64,000 bases of DNA from Dipteris shenzhenensis (taxonomy: Eukaryota; Polypodiophyta; Polypodiopsida; Gleicheniales). The notes under the pieces were generated by a model. It did no database searches and was not told the DNA's origin. It worked only from the letters and a program-made list of their open reading frames with translations. The position numbers were made by a program, and so were the translations under genes. Position 1 is the first letter of the stretch; each line of letters begins with the position of its first letter. The DNA is taken from NCBI GenBank assembly GCA_047967505.1, contig CM106539.1. The stretch is one strand, 5' to 3'. Positions 52,964 to 62,610 of the stretch are shown piece after piece.

Positions 52964-53251
52964 CTAAGACCGAATGAAAGCATCAAACTTCTGATACCAT
53001 TCTCTAGGTGCTTGCTTAAGACCATAGAGACTCTTCTTCAACTTGCAAACTAAATGCTCTTTGCCCTTTTCTTCAAAGCCTTTCGGCTGCACCATGTAAA
53101 TTTCCTTATGCGAATCCCCATGCAAGAAAGCTGTCTTGACATCCATCTGCATAAGCTCCATATCCTCTACTGCCACTAGTCCAAGCATGCATCTAAGTGT
53201 GGTCATCTTCACAACCGGAGAAAATATCTCATCAAAGTCCACACCCTTCTC
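52964..53251 (-). pseudogene. pol: Copia 2 RT middle fragment
   Basis: VDFDEIFSPVVKMTTLRCML, MDVKTAFLHGDSHKEIYMVQ and LYGLKQAPREWYQKFDAFIR, then a TAG stop at 52,964 where Copia 1 has Gln (KSQGFRRS). The right end is the insertion point of the gag-only element. The preceding RT residues continue at 55,893. Confidence 0.9.
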
Positions 53252-53540
53252 TGTTGGGATATCTCAAGGTGTATGCCTCAGGCACACCTTATGTTTCTAT
53301 GTGTGAGTGCTAGAGGCACAGTTAGGTGCCCACAAGCACAGTTAGGTGGTGGAAAAGCCACATAGGATGATTGAATGAATCTAGGAGCAGATTGAGGAGA
53401 TGATTATGGAGCTTTGAGGTCATCAGTGATGTCAGTGACCTTGTATGAGGTGCCTACTTAAGGACCTCTTTCTTCTTCATTCTATAAGCAAGTATTCTGA
53501 TTTTGTGTCAACTCTACTCTTTCCTTTCAATGTTCCAACA
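53252..53540 (+). repeat. Gag-only element 5' LTR
   Basis: 289 bp, TGTTGGGATATC...GTTCCAACA, followed by the iMet PBS. Confidence 0.95.
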
Positions 53541-54396
53541 TGGTATCAGAGCCATTTGATCCCCCTTGAGCCCATTTTTGCCACATCATCATCATCTTCT
53601 TCTTCTTCTTCTTCACCATCTCTCCCTCTTCTTCCAAAAACTTGCTTAAGCTTGTTCTCCTCCAATTCTCACTCATTTCCCACGCCCTTCCAGCTGAAGA
53701 TCCACCTAGTTGGGGCGAACTCCTGGCTGCAAGGAATCGATGAATCATTGCGTCTGCTCGTCGCCATTATAGGAAAATCGTTGAAGTTCTCTGCTGCAAG
53801 TTCTCTGCGCCTGCTCTGTCTTTGTCTAATTCCTTCCAGGGCAAGCTTCTCCATACCTAGAGCTACCTTGTGCTGAAATATGAGCAGCAATGGCTGCATA
53901 TTGAAGGAGAAAACAGAGAAAAACCAGTCGACTTTGTTCAAGAAGGTGAAAACGACCTGACGCATATTTTCGCCTCTTCTTCCCAGAGGATCTACTGTGG
54001 TATACCAGCTTTCTTTTGCCTCAGAAAGCCCCCTTTCTTTTGCTTTGAAGAGTGTGATATGAGCCCTCCAAGTTCAGCTCTCTAGTTTTGACAGTTTTGA
54101 CATACTTTTGAAAATGATGCTACATAAAATGCTACTCTAGCATTTCTGGTCTTTTGAAGTTTCCAATAACTTCACTACAAGTGTTGCTTCAGTTTTGTTT
54201 TGACTTGCTACACCTGGTTGTGATTAGAAAGTGTTTATTTCATCCACCTCTATGAAGCATGCAAAAAGTAGCATCATTGTTTGAAAACTAGTCACTACTA
54301 TTTGCTACATCAAGTGCCTATACTTTGGAAGTATTTCAGTTCTTTTTGCCTTGTAAGAGAGATAGACACTGCCCAATATCTGGGTTAGACCCTCTC

Positions 54397-55227
54397 ATGG
54401 CTACCTTATATAATCTTGAGAAGTTCAATGGAAAGGGCTTCCATACATGGCAAATGAAGGTAAAATTTGCATTGATGCGGGAGAACTTATGGGGACTTGT
54501 CAAACCTACTCCTACCGCTTCTTCTACAGCCTCAAATGCTGGAGAATCTTCAGCTCCGACACGACCGACAAGGGATCCAGCAAGAGAAGAAAAAGTATAT
54601 GGTATAATTGCTTTAGCTTTGGGTGATGATTACATACATCATATATCTGACTTGGAGTCTCCATCGGAAGCATGGCAGAAGCTAGATTTGATTTTTGGTG
54701 CAAGCTCTCACATATCTAAACTATCACTTAAAATCTCTTTCTTTGAATTAAAGATGGCAAGTGATACTACTTTAGCTGCTCATGTCAACTATATGCGGAG
54801 TCTTATGACTCAGTTAGCTTCTATCAACTCTCCTATCACCCCTGATGATGCTATGGCAGTGCTACTTAAGAGTATGCCTGAAAGTTTTGATCACATTGTT
54901 AGCACTTTGAAGAATCTTCCCAATCCAAACCTTGAAGGCATTATCTCAGCTCTTCAAGAAGAAGAAAGACATATGGAGTTAAGGAAAGGCAATGACACTG
55001 CTTATGTTATGAAATTCCAGAAGGGCAAGTATTCTCCTTGCAATCACTGTGGAAAGACAAATCACCTTTCAAAGGACTGCTTCAAAGTTAATCCATGCAA
55101 GCACTGTGGCAAAAACAACCATAGTGAGAAGTTTTGCAGAGACAAAGCAAAGACAGAAAATGCAAATCTACTTACAGTTAATGAGCCTCCACAAGATGAA
55201 GCATCCTTTGAAGATTATGCATTTTAA
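54397..55227 (+). CDS. gag: Gag with two zinc knuckles, intact
   Basis: Start taken at MATLYNLEKFNGKGFHTWQM (54,397). An in-frame Met at 54,325 would add 24 residues but lacks Gag-like sequence. Copia Gag core: VKFALMRENLWGLVKP, EEKVYGIIALALGDD, WQKLDLIFGASSHISKLSLK, MTQLASINSPITPDDAMAVL and LKSMPESFDHIVSTLKNLP. Two CCHC knuckles follow: CNHCGKTNHLSKDC and CKHCGKNNHSEKFC. Most Copia Gags have one. The frame ends at a natural stop after DEASFEDYAF, and the next 370 bp to the polypurine tract have no pol. Gag should form particles and bind element RNA. Confidence 0.9.
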   Translation: MATLYNLEKFNGKGFHTWQMKVKFALMRENLWGLVKPTPTASSTASNAGESSAPTRPTRDPAREEKVYGIIALALGDDYIHHISDLESPSEAWQKLDLIFGASSHISKLSLKISFFELKMASDTTLAAHVNYMRSLMTQLASINSPITPDDAMAVLLKSMPESFDHIVSTLKNLPNPNLEGIISALQEEERHMELRKGNDTAYVMKFQKGKYSPCNHCGKTNHLSKDCFKVNPCKHCGKNNHSEKFCRDKAKTENANLLTVNEPPQDEASFEDYAF

Positions 55228-55598
55228 ATCATCTCTATGTATGCTCCAGATCTCTCTTTATGTCAAGGTACTCAGCCTGGATAGTCCTCCAAAATGAATG
55301 AAATAAATTATTGTGTTTTGTGTGTTTTGTAAACACCTCTGGTCACCTTATGATGTAGGCCATGTGTATGTTTTGCTCCATGGTACCTCATGCAGACATT
55401 GTGTGCATGTACATGCAGGGGAGATAACCATTGGAAGGTCTTTTTGTATCCCTTTTATTTACCTTACACCCAAGGAAACCCTTGCTAGCATGAGAACCTA
55501 GCCATAGATTTATCCTTGACCACCATGAGATGGCATGAGAAACTATGAGACTAGATGTATCCTTGACATAGCCTGAGGCATTTCCTTGAGGGGGGGTT

Positions 55599-55887
55599 TG
55601 TTGGGATATCTCAAGGTGTATGCCTCAGGCACACTTTATGTTTCTATGTGTGAGTGCTAGAGGCACAGTTAGGTGCCCACAAGCACAGTTAGGTGGTGGA
55701 AAAGCCACATAGGATGATTGAGTGAATCTAGGAGCAGATTGAGGAGATGATTGTGGAGCTTTGAGGTCATCAGTGATGTCAGTGACCTTGTATGAGGTGC
55801 CTACTTAAGGACCTCTTTCTTCTTCATTCTATAAGCAAGTATTCTAATTTTGTGTCAACTCTACTCTTTCCTTTCAGTGTTCCAACA
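55599..55887 (+). repeat. Gag-only element 3' LTR
   Basis: 289 bp, partner of 53,252-53,540, followed by TTCTC and the Copia 2 RT sequence. Confidence 0.95.
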
Positions 55888-55892
55888 TTCTC

Positions 55893-57290
55893 TTGCTTGA
55901 ACCCTTTCGTGAACAAATGGGCCTTGTACCTAGGCATATCATCACCTGTGACCTTCATTTTGTAGACCCATTTACATGGCGATGCTTTCTTTCCATGTGG
56001 TAAAGAAACCAAGTCCCAAGTCTTATTCTTCATAAGTGAACTCATCTCTGATTGCATAGCATACTCCCACTTGCGTTGATCCTCATGCATCATAGCCTCT
56101 CTGTAGCAAGAAGGCTCCTCGCAATTAGTAAGCATCACATAGTCTACCCTGGGAACAAACCTATCAGGTGGTCTAGACACTCTAGAAGATCTTCTCAAGG
56201 GCATTTCAGCTTGCTGTCCCACTTGCATATCAGCCACATTTGGCTCATCATTTCCACCAATAGATGATCCATCATCTACCCTTGCTTGTATACCTGTGGG
56301 AGTACTTGGTGGTACCATTTCTTGCACATTTGGTGCATGGACAGCTTGCTGTCTATCAACATATGCACGTGGATTCACATCCTGGAAAGTGATTCTCCTC
56401 ATTTCCACATCCCTCATGGGTGCCTTATGCATCTTCTTCTCATTGAAGACCACATCATGGCTACGTATGATCTTCTTTGCTTCTGGATCCCAGAGACGAT
56501 AGCCCATCTCTCCACTTTCACCATAACCCAGAAAGATGCATTTCCTAGACTTAGGATCTAGCTTCTTTCGAAGCTCTTTTGGCACATGTGCATATGCCTC
56601 ACACCCAAATATACGCAAATGAGAGTAAGAGGGCTTCTTGCCACTCCATGCCTCTTTAGGAATACCACCATCCAAACTCTTACTAGGTGATCTATTGATC
56701 ACATGCACTGCAGTCTTCATTGCCTCAGCCGAAAAACCACCAGAAAGACTTGCATTGGAAAGCATGCATTGCAACCTTTCTTGAATGGTACGGTTCATCT
56801 TTTCTGCAACTGGATTTTGCTCTGGAGTATGAGGGGATGTGAGCTCCCTCTTAATCCCACGTGTATCACAGAAATGCTGAAAGTCATGAGAGAGATACTC
56901 TCCACCATTGTCAGTCCGTAGGCATTTAAGCGTTCTACCTGACTGATTCTCAACCAAGGCCAGCCATTTCTGAAATACCTGGAACACATCACTCTTCTGA
57001 GCTATAGCATAAGCCCACACTTTCCTAGTTGCATCATCAATGAATGTCACATAGTATTCAGCCCCGCCTAATGATCGTGTAGGCATGGGACCACATACGT
57101 CTGAATGCACCAAATCAAGCTTTTCAAACTCTTTCTTTCCCCTTCTTTTATGAGCTGATTTAGTCTGCTTCCCATAGAGACAATGCTCACAAAATTCAAA
57201 ATCAGAGAAACTCAAATGCGGTACATAACCCAAACGGCATAAGAGTTTCATTCCATTCTGGCTCATGTGCCCTAACCTGCAATGCCACAA
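55893..57290 (-). pseudogene. pol: Copia 2 integrase and start of RT
   Basis: WHCRLGHMSQNGMKLLCRLG and FCEHCLYGKQ give a complete HHCC zinc finger. The core has DLVHSDVCGPM, LRTDNGGEY and TPEQNPVAEKMNRTIQE, so the D,D,E triad is intact. Post-integrase block LDPKSRKCIFLGYGESGEMG, linker with RRSSRVSRPPDRFVP, then RT entry WDLVSLPHGKKASPCKWVYK and FTKGFKQE, where the gag-only element cuts in. The last residues of the open frame come from that insert. A TAG stop at 57,303 separates it from the protease. It supplies the domain that Copia 1 has lost. Confidence 0.9.
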
Positions 57291-57302
57291 AGAAGTGCTT
57301 GG

Positions 57303-58313
57303 CTACTTGGTTATTGCAACAACATGATCAAATACCCTTGATACATGTAAGGGATACAAAGTCCCACACTTGGCACCCCTGGCCAAAAGCATAGAGCCCT
57401 TCTGAATTTTCCAACTCTGAAAGACAAAAGTGGTGTGAAAACCAGCATCATCTAGCTGACCCACTGCAATAAGACTCTTAGTCAGCTTAGGCACATGTCT
57501 CATATGTTTCAAAACAAATGCAGACCCATTTGCAAAAGAAAACTTTATGTCACCTGCTCCCACGATGTCACATGCATAGTCATTTCCAAGATGCACACAA
57601 CCTGTCTTTCCACTGTCATAAGTGGAGAACCATTCCCTATGGGGAGTAACATGGAATGAAGCACCAGAATCCAAAATCCAATCCTGGGAATATGCATCAT
57701 CTGAAGTGATAAGCAACTCTGCAGATAAACTAGACATGAAGAGAACATCATCTAGCTGACCCACTGCAATAAGACTCTTAGTCAGCTTAGGCACATGTCT
57801 CACATGTTTCAAAACAAATGCAGACCCATTTGCAAAAGAAAACTTTATGTCACCTGCTCCCACTATGTCACATGCATAGTCATTTCCAAGATGCACACAA
57901 CCTGTCTTTCCATTGTCATAAGTGGAGAACCATTCCCTATGGGGAGTAACATGGAATGAAGCACCAGAATCCAAAATCCAATCCTGGGAATATGCATCAT
58001 CTGAAGTGGTAAGCAACTCTGCAGATAAACTAGACATGAAGAGAACGTCATTGTCACTATCATGTGTGACTGCATCGATCTCCTCGATCTTCACTTTTCC
58101 TTTGTCCTCCCTTGGACTCTCTTCCTTTTGATTTGCACCCCAATTTGCATTCTTTTTCTTATCCTTTTGCTCTCTTTTCAGCTTGTAGTAATCCTTTTTC
58201 ATATGGCCCTTCTCGCCACAATGGTAACACTCAATGTTCCGTGCCCTGGATTTGCTACGAGACTTCCCTCTTTCTTGGGACTTCCCTCTGAACTGTGATC
58301 TGCCCCTTTGCAC
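57303..58313 (-). pseudogene. gag: Copia 2 zinc knuckle and tandemly duplicated protease
   Basis: A 336-codon frame. Arg/Ser-rich region, knuckle CYHCGEKGHMKKDY (last Cys is Tyr), acidic linker, then two consecutive copies of a 100-residue unit starting DVLFMSSLSAEL. Each contains WILDSGASFHVTPHREW and ends SLIAVGQLD. The nucleotide unit is exactly 300 bp (57,447-57,746 and 57,747-58,046) and the copies differ at only about four positions. After the second copy the normal sequence (AGFHTTFVFQSWKIQKGSML) resumes. The frame is uninterrupted through the duplication. Stops flank it at 57,303 and about 58,328. Confidence 0.95.
57447..58046 (-). repeat. 300-bp in-frame tandem duplication of the protease domain
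   Basis: Two head-to-tail copies with period exactly 300 bp. CATCA-like microhomology lies at the junctions (57,447, 57,747) and GTCA at the outer end. Both copies keep the DSGA active site. Confidence 0.95.
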
Positions 58314-58328
58314 ATTTAAGGCTGCATC

Positions 58329-58932
58329 CTACTTGTTGTTGTCCATAGACTTCCGTCTGATCTCCTCGGCTAACAAGCTACCCACAACATCATCAAATTT
58401 CAGTACTCCACCAGGTGCAGAGTTACTGACAGCTGTACGGAAGGTATCCCATGAGGATGGTAATGAACATAAGAGAAATATCGCCTTAGTCTCTGCATCA
58501 AAATTCATCTTTTGAGCCTGAAGCTGGCTGAAAATAATATTGAATTCATTCAAGTGAGAAGCAATGGAGACCCCTTCCTTCATCTGCAGCTCAAACAACC
58601 TCTTCATGAGGTAAACTTTATTAGAGGCAGTTTCCTTCTCATAAGTGGCACACAGTTTCTTCCACAAATCTTCCGTAGTTTTCTCATTTATTACTGTGAA
58701 ATAAACTGACTCTACAAGATGAAGTCTAATAGTAGACTTTGCTAATGCATCCTAACTCATTCCAATCATCCTCAGGCATATTTGCAGGCTTAGCTTCAAT
58801 CCCTGGCAAGGGTTTAATCTGCTTCTTTTGAATAAGCACATCCCTTATTTGTTCTTTCCACAAAGAAAAGTTTGTCCCATTAAACTTTTTAATGTTGAAA
58901 AACTCCTTTTCAGACATGGAAGAGGATGCCAT
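58329..58932 (-). pseudogene. gag: Copia 2 gag N-terminal part, frameshifted
   Basis: Starts MASSSMSEKEFFNIKKFNGT at 58,932. The first frame ends abnormally at 58,726, where an extra G turns the expected ELDALAKST into ELGCISKV. The second frame continues VWKKL-type core as MWKKLCATYEKETASNKVYL, LFELQMKEGVSIASHLNEFN, LLCSLPSSWDTFRTAVSNSA, up to a TAG at about 58,326 (likely Gln) just before the Arg-rich region. Confidence 0.85.
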
Positions 58933-60347
58933 GATGAAAATGAAACAAAATCCCAAATGCTAGTGCCTGCAAGAGAGAATCACACCAAATACTAGGTGCA
59001 CCCAAATGTGTATACCACAATAGAGTGAAATATCACCAAAATTCAAAGCTCAAAGCATCAAAAGATGCATCTGACTCATGTGTATATACTATGCATCCAT
59101 ATGAGCAAATCTGGCCCAAAAGAAAATGCCAATAAGTGCCAAATGACTCAAGCATAAACACTGTCAACTGGCATATGCATCAATAATGTCTCATCCAAGA
59201 GAGCATAGCACTATCAGTGCATCACCTGCAATGTTTCAAAGCTGTCCCTCAGCATAAATGCAAAGTGTCCATAAAAATAGCATCCCACAAGGCAATTTGG
59301 GCCTATCAGCGCATCCAATAAGGACCGCAATGCATCCAAATGGCCTATAAATCATCCACTGCAACCCAATGCATACCACAAATGAGCACACAACACTGCT
59401 CAAACTGCAACCAGAGTGATCTGCATAAGGTATGCTCAAGAAATCATAGTCCCACGGTAATGACCGCTACTGAAAATAGAACCTGAGATGCCTCAAAACA
59501 TGGGCGCCATTGCATAATCGGACTCAGCAAGAAAATTTGCAAATATCTCTCTTCTGTCAGAACTCCAAAATCCCAACCGATGAGTGAGAAATGGGAGTCA
59601 ACACTTATCCACTGCCATGTGGCATAAATCTAAGGTTTCAAAACCTTAGAATGAAAAATGCATAACAGAGAGACGAAATCAAATACACAGAGATCTATAA
59701 CTCTGAAAATCCTCCATCGAATCGTGCAAGAACTGACAAGTAGGGGTTTTTAGGCGTCCGGAACGCAATGGGACAGACGGTTTTGGAAACCGTGGTCTCA
59801 ATCACTGGGTCCAACACACGGACTGAAAAACGTTTTTGGAAACAGAGCTATTTGTAAACTCCACCGGAGTGTGAATGATGAGCAACATAGCAGTTTTAGG
59901 ACCTCCTGAGTCCATCGGAACTGACAGATCTGCAAATGGTTGCTCCAAACTTGAGTTCCAACACCCGGGCAAAAAACGTAGGAACTGACATAGTGAGTCA
60001 GAAATCCAATGAAATGACCCCAGATTCAACAATGAAGGTGTTTCCAAGCTCCTAAAGTGAAATGGATACCAAAAGCAAGCAATAGTTGCCTCTACAAGTC
60101 AATATGGAGTCTCTGTCGTCGAACGGAACAGGGAAAAGCTCAAAAAACGACTTTTTCTTTCAAACCACTTAACAGGCTCTCAAAACCACTTCGCAAAGCC
60201 AAAGTGACTTTTCCAAAGGTTCCTCCAAGTCTTTGCACACTCGGATGCAAGTAAAGTCACCCACAAAGCTTCCCACAGAGCTTCTCCTTCCTCCCACAAA
60301 GCTGCTGAGCTTCTAAGCATTCACGCACGCTTAGCTAGATCACCCGG
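58933..60347 (-). other. Copia 2 5' leader, about 1.4 kb
   Basis: Non-coding leader between PBS and gag, almost the same length as in Copia 1 but with a different, less GC-rich sequence. No domain-bearing frame found. Confidence 0.6.
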
Positions 60348-60359
60348 GCTCTGATACCA
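60348..60359 (-). promoter_or_regulatory. Copia 2 primer-binding site (iMet)
   Basis: The minus strand reads TGGTATCAGAGC two bases after the LTR end. Confidence 0.9.
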
Positions 60360-60361
60360 GT

Positions 60362-60531
60362 TGAGAGTGCTCTCAACGGAAGCAAGAACAGAAGAAGGAG
60401 AGAGAGAGACAGAGAGCCACAAGTTTTGGTAGGTGCAGAACCACCCTAATCTTCTTTTTTCATTCATTTATATATGTGTTTGAGTATTGTACATAACTAG
60501 GGTAAAGGCACAGTGACCTTTAACCCCCACA
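60362..60531 (-). repeat. Copia 2 5' LTR
   Basis: 170 bp, partner of 51,725-51,891, followed by the target-site duplication TCTTA. Confidence 0.9.
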
Positions 60532-60536
60532 TCTTA

Positions 60537-61590
60537 TATTAGAGGATGGCTGATATGAAGACTAGCGCAAATGACACTCTCCAAGACAATGCAAAATAGT
60601 AATAGGGCAAACTGATAGGCCATCTTATAATATGCCATGATTGGGGATGGACTTATGTCAAATTTGATAGCCTGCGAGTAGCCAAAAAAGAGCTTGAGAA
60701 GAGCTTCAGCATTGGGATGCACAAACTAAGGAAGGGCAACTATCGGAAACTCCATAAGGTATTTGCAATCATCACTTTACTGATAACATCCTATTTTTTA
60801 CTATGATTACCTTGCACACAATTCAGTTCGGTCTATCAACACACCTAGACCTTGACGAGTTCATATACGACTAGCTACGTGCTAATAAAACTCTGTTAAA
60901 AAACTGGATATGATTTTTTGCTTTATAAGTACTATATGTGTGTATGACTTAAGAATGACTTACTCCCATTTACATGGCATTTATTAATGTTTCATGACCA
61001 TAATAGTTATTCCCATGATACAACCTAAATACATGTCCCAATGGTTATTTCATGGGTTCAAAAGATTGTATCCATGGTAGGTTTCATACTTTAATGTTCA
61101 AGGCTACACGTTTAGAATAGTAAGGGCACAACAACTTGTGCATGGAAATATGGTCATTTGTGTTAGATTAGGGTATGGTGATCTTATTTTACTTTTTCAT
61201 ATAGCACTTATAGTATATTGTACCAGTGAAATTTCCAATTATAGCTCATATCGCCCTATGACAAGGAAAAGATCTTTTGATGAAGCATTTGGAAACTTGT
61301 CAAAATCAAGTGTTAAGGTGCCCTAATATGCACCATAATCAAGGGTTCATGAAATTCACTATTATGAACAATGTATGATGTTGTGACATCGATAACAAGT
61401 GGAGTTGTGCTGTGAAGCCTCCAGTCCCACAATCAAAGGTCCTAGTTCTAACTTTTCCTTTGTGTGGAGGACGCAGGTGAGTGGAGCTCCTTCAAATCAA
61501 AATTTTGATATTAAGAACCTTCTTCTAAAGTTTGTCTTGTGGCTTCTTGTCTTGAAAGGACTTAAATGGATTATGTTTGTCTTGAAATAT
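60537..61590. other. Unassigned sequence
   Basis: No gene, repeat or element signature recognised. The longest frames are about 60 codons. Confidence 0.35.
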
Positions 61591-61593
61591 CCG

Positions 61594-61608
61594 TGCGCGT
61601 GCACACAC

Positions 61609-61652
<44 letters not shown>

Positions 61653-61705
61653 CACACACACACAATACTCACAAGCTTCTCTTTGTCTCTGTCTCTGTCT
61701 CTCTG

Positions 61706-61747
<42 letters not shown>

Positions 61748-61762
61748 TGTGTGTGTGTGTAT
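61594..61762. repeat. Compound microsatellite (CA)n-(CT)n-(GT)n
   Basis: CA units about 61,594-61,665, CT/CTGT units about 61,680-61,744, then GT units to about 61,760. The Thr/His- and Ser/Leu-rich frames here are artefacts. Confidence 0.95.
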
Positions 61763-62073
61763 AGTATATAAAATATATAATTCAATGTATATATGTAATA
61801 ATAATATATTATATTATATAACATATAATTTATTAATCAATATATATTATAATATGTTATATTCTATTATAACATAATAAACCAATATTATATTGTATTA
61901 CATATTTATCTCTCTCTCTCTCTCTCTCTATATATATAAATATATAAAAATATAAAATAGAATATAAAATATAAAATATAGTGTATGTATATAATATATG
62001 ATATATTATTTTGTGTATATTATAATATATTATATTCTATTCTATAATAATAAATAGATATTTTATTGTATTA

Positions 62074-62107
<34 letters not shown>

Positions 62108-62247
62108 GAGAGAGAGAGAGTAATATAATATATATTAGATAATATAATACATTATATGTTATTTAATATATATAGACTGAATTCGGTCTATATATATAAT
62201 TCAGTCTATTTATATTAAATAACATATAATGTATTATATCTAATATA
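61763..62247. repeat. AT-rich block with nested palindromes
   Basis: Nearly pure A/T with short CT tracts (61,909-61,930, 62,074-62,092). 62,074-62,120 is (CT)9-(AT)n-(AG)7, a quasi-palindrome. 62,130-62,247 is an inverted repeat with arms of about 37 bp (TTAGATAATATAATACATTA and its complement) around a centre holding AGACTGAATTCGGTCT and AATTCAGTCT. Confidence 0.85.
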
Positions 62248-62267
62248 CTCCAATACCAAGGGAGGGG

Positions 62268-62610
62268 TGTTGATGACACCTGTCTTCCCAACCAAAGTTA
62301 AAATTGGTTCTCACTATTTTGCTTGTAAAGCTGGTTGTCACTATTTTGCTTGTCAGATGGTGGGAGGTAGGCAGACTCCCCTCTTTAATAAAAGTGATGC
62401 TTGCTAGGACTTATCCAAGCTCAACTTCCATACAGTTTCCACCACAAAGCCATTTCTACAAAAGTGCCCACTACTAGTTTCCTTTATAAATAGGGATTCA
62501 ATGACTTGTACAAACTTTTTCGTTAATGCAATTAGTCTTATTTCATTGTCTAGCTTCGCTCTTTTGTCTTTTCACTATGCAAAGGGGTGTTGTAAAGTCT
62601 TCCACACACA
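62268..62610 (+). repeat. LTR of the pyrimidine-rich family, second copy
   Basis: Starts TGTTGATGACACCTG after a polypurine tract AAGGGAGGGG (62,258-62,267). TATA box CTTTATAAATAGGG at 62,481-62,494. Ends CTTCCACACACA. Matches 50,368-50,680. It has both a PPT on its left and family internal sequence on its right, so it may be the shared LTR of a tandem array. Confidence 0.7.

Larger units (their letters stand above)
53252..55887 (+). mobile_element. Gag-only LTR element (TR-GAG type), nested in Copia 2 RT
   Basis: 2,636 bp, plus strand. LTRs 53,252-53,540 and 55,599-55,887, each 289 bp and differing at about five positions. Perfect target-site duplication TTCTC (53,247-53,251 and 55,888-55,892). 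PBS TGGTATCAGAGC at 53,541-53,552, directly after the LTR. Polypurine tract TTGAGGGGGGGTTT at 55,585-55,598. Only a gag is encoded; no protease, integrase or RT. This is the layout of plant TR-GAG elements, which move using enzymes of other elements. It splits the RT of Copia 2. Confidence 0.95.
51725..60531 (-). mobile_element. Copia element 2, carrying a nested gag-only element
   Basis: 8,807 bp including a 2,636-bp insertion. LTRs 51,725-51,891 (167 bp) and 60,362-60,531 (170 bp) have TG...CA ends. A perfect target-site duplication TCTTA lies at 51,720-51,724 and 60,532-60,536. Minus-strand order: LTR, iMet PBS, 1.4-kb leader, gag, protease (duplicated), integrase, RT split by the insertion, RNase H, LTR. 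LTRs differ at about five positions plus small indels, so it is older than its insert. At least four stops and one frameshift inactivate it. Same lineage as Copia 1. Confidence 0.95.

Noticed and set aside
61399-61877. Frames of 103-121 codons with Thr/His and Ser/Leu repeats
   Set aside because: Translation of (CA)n, (CT)n and (GT)n microsatellites.
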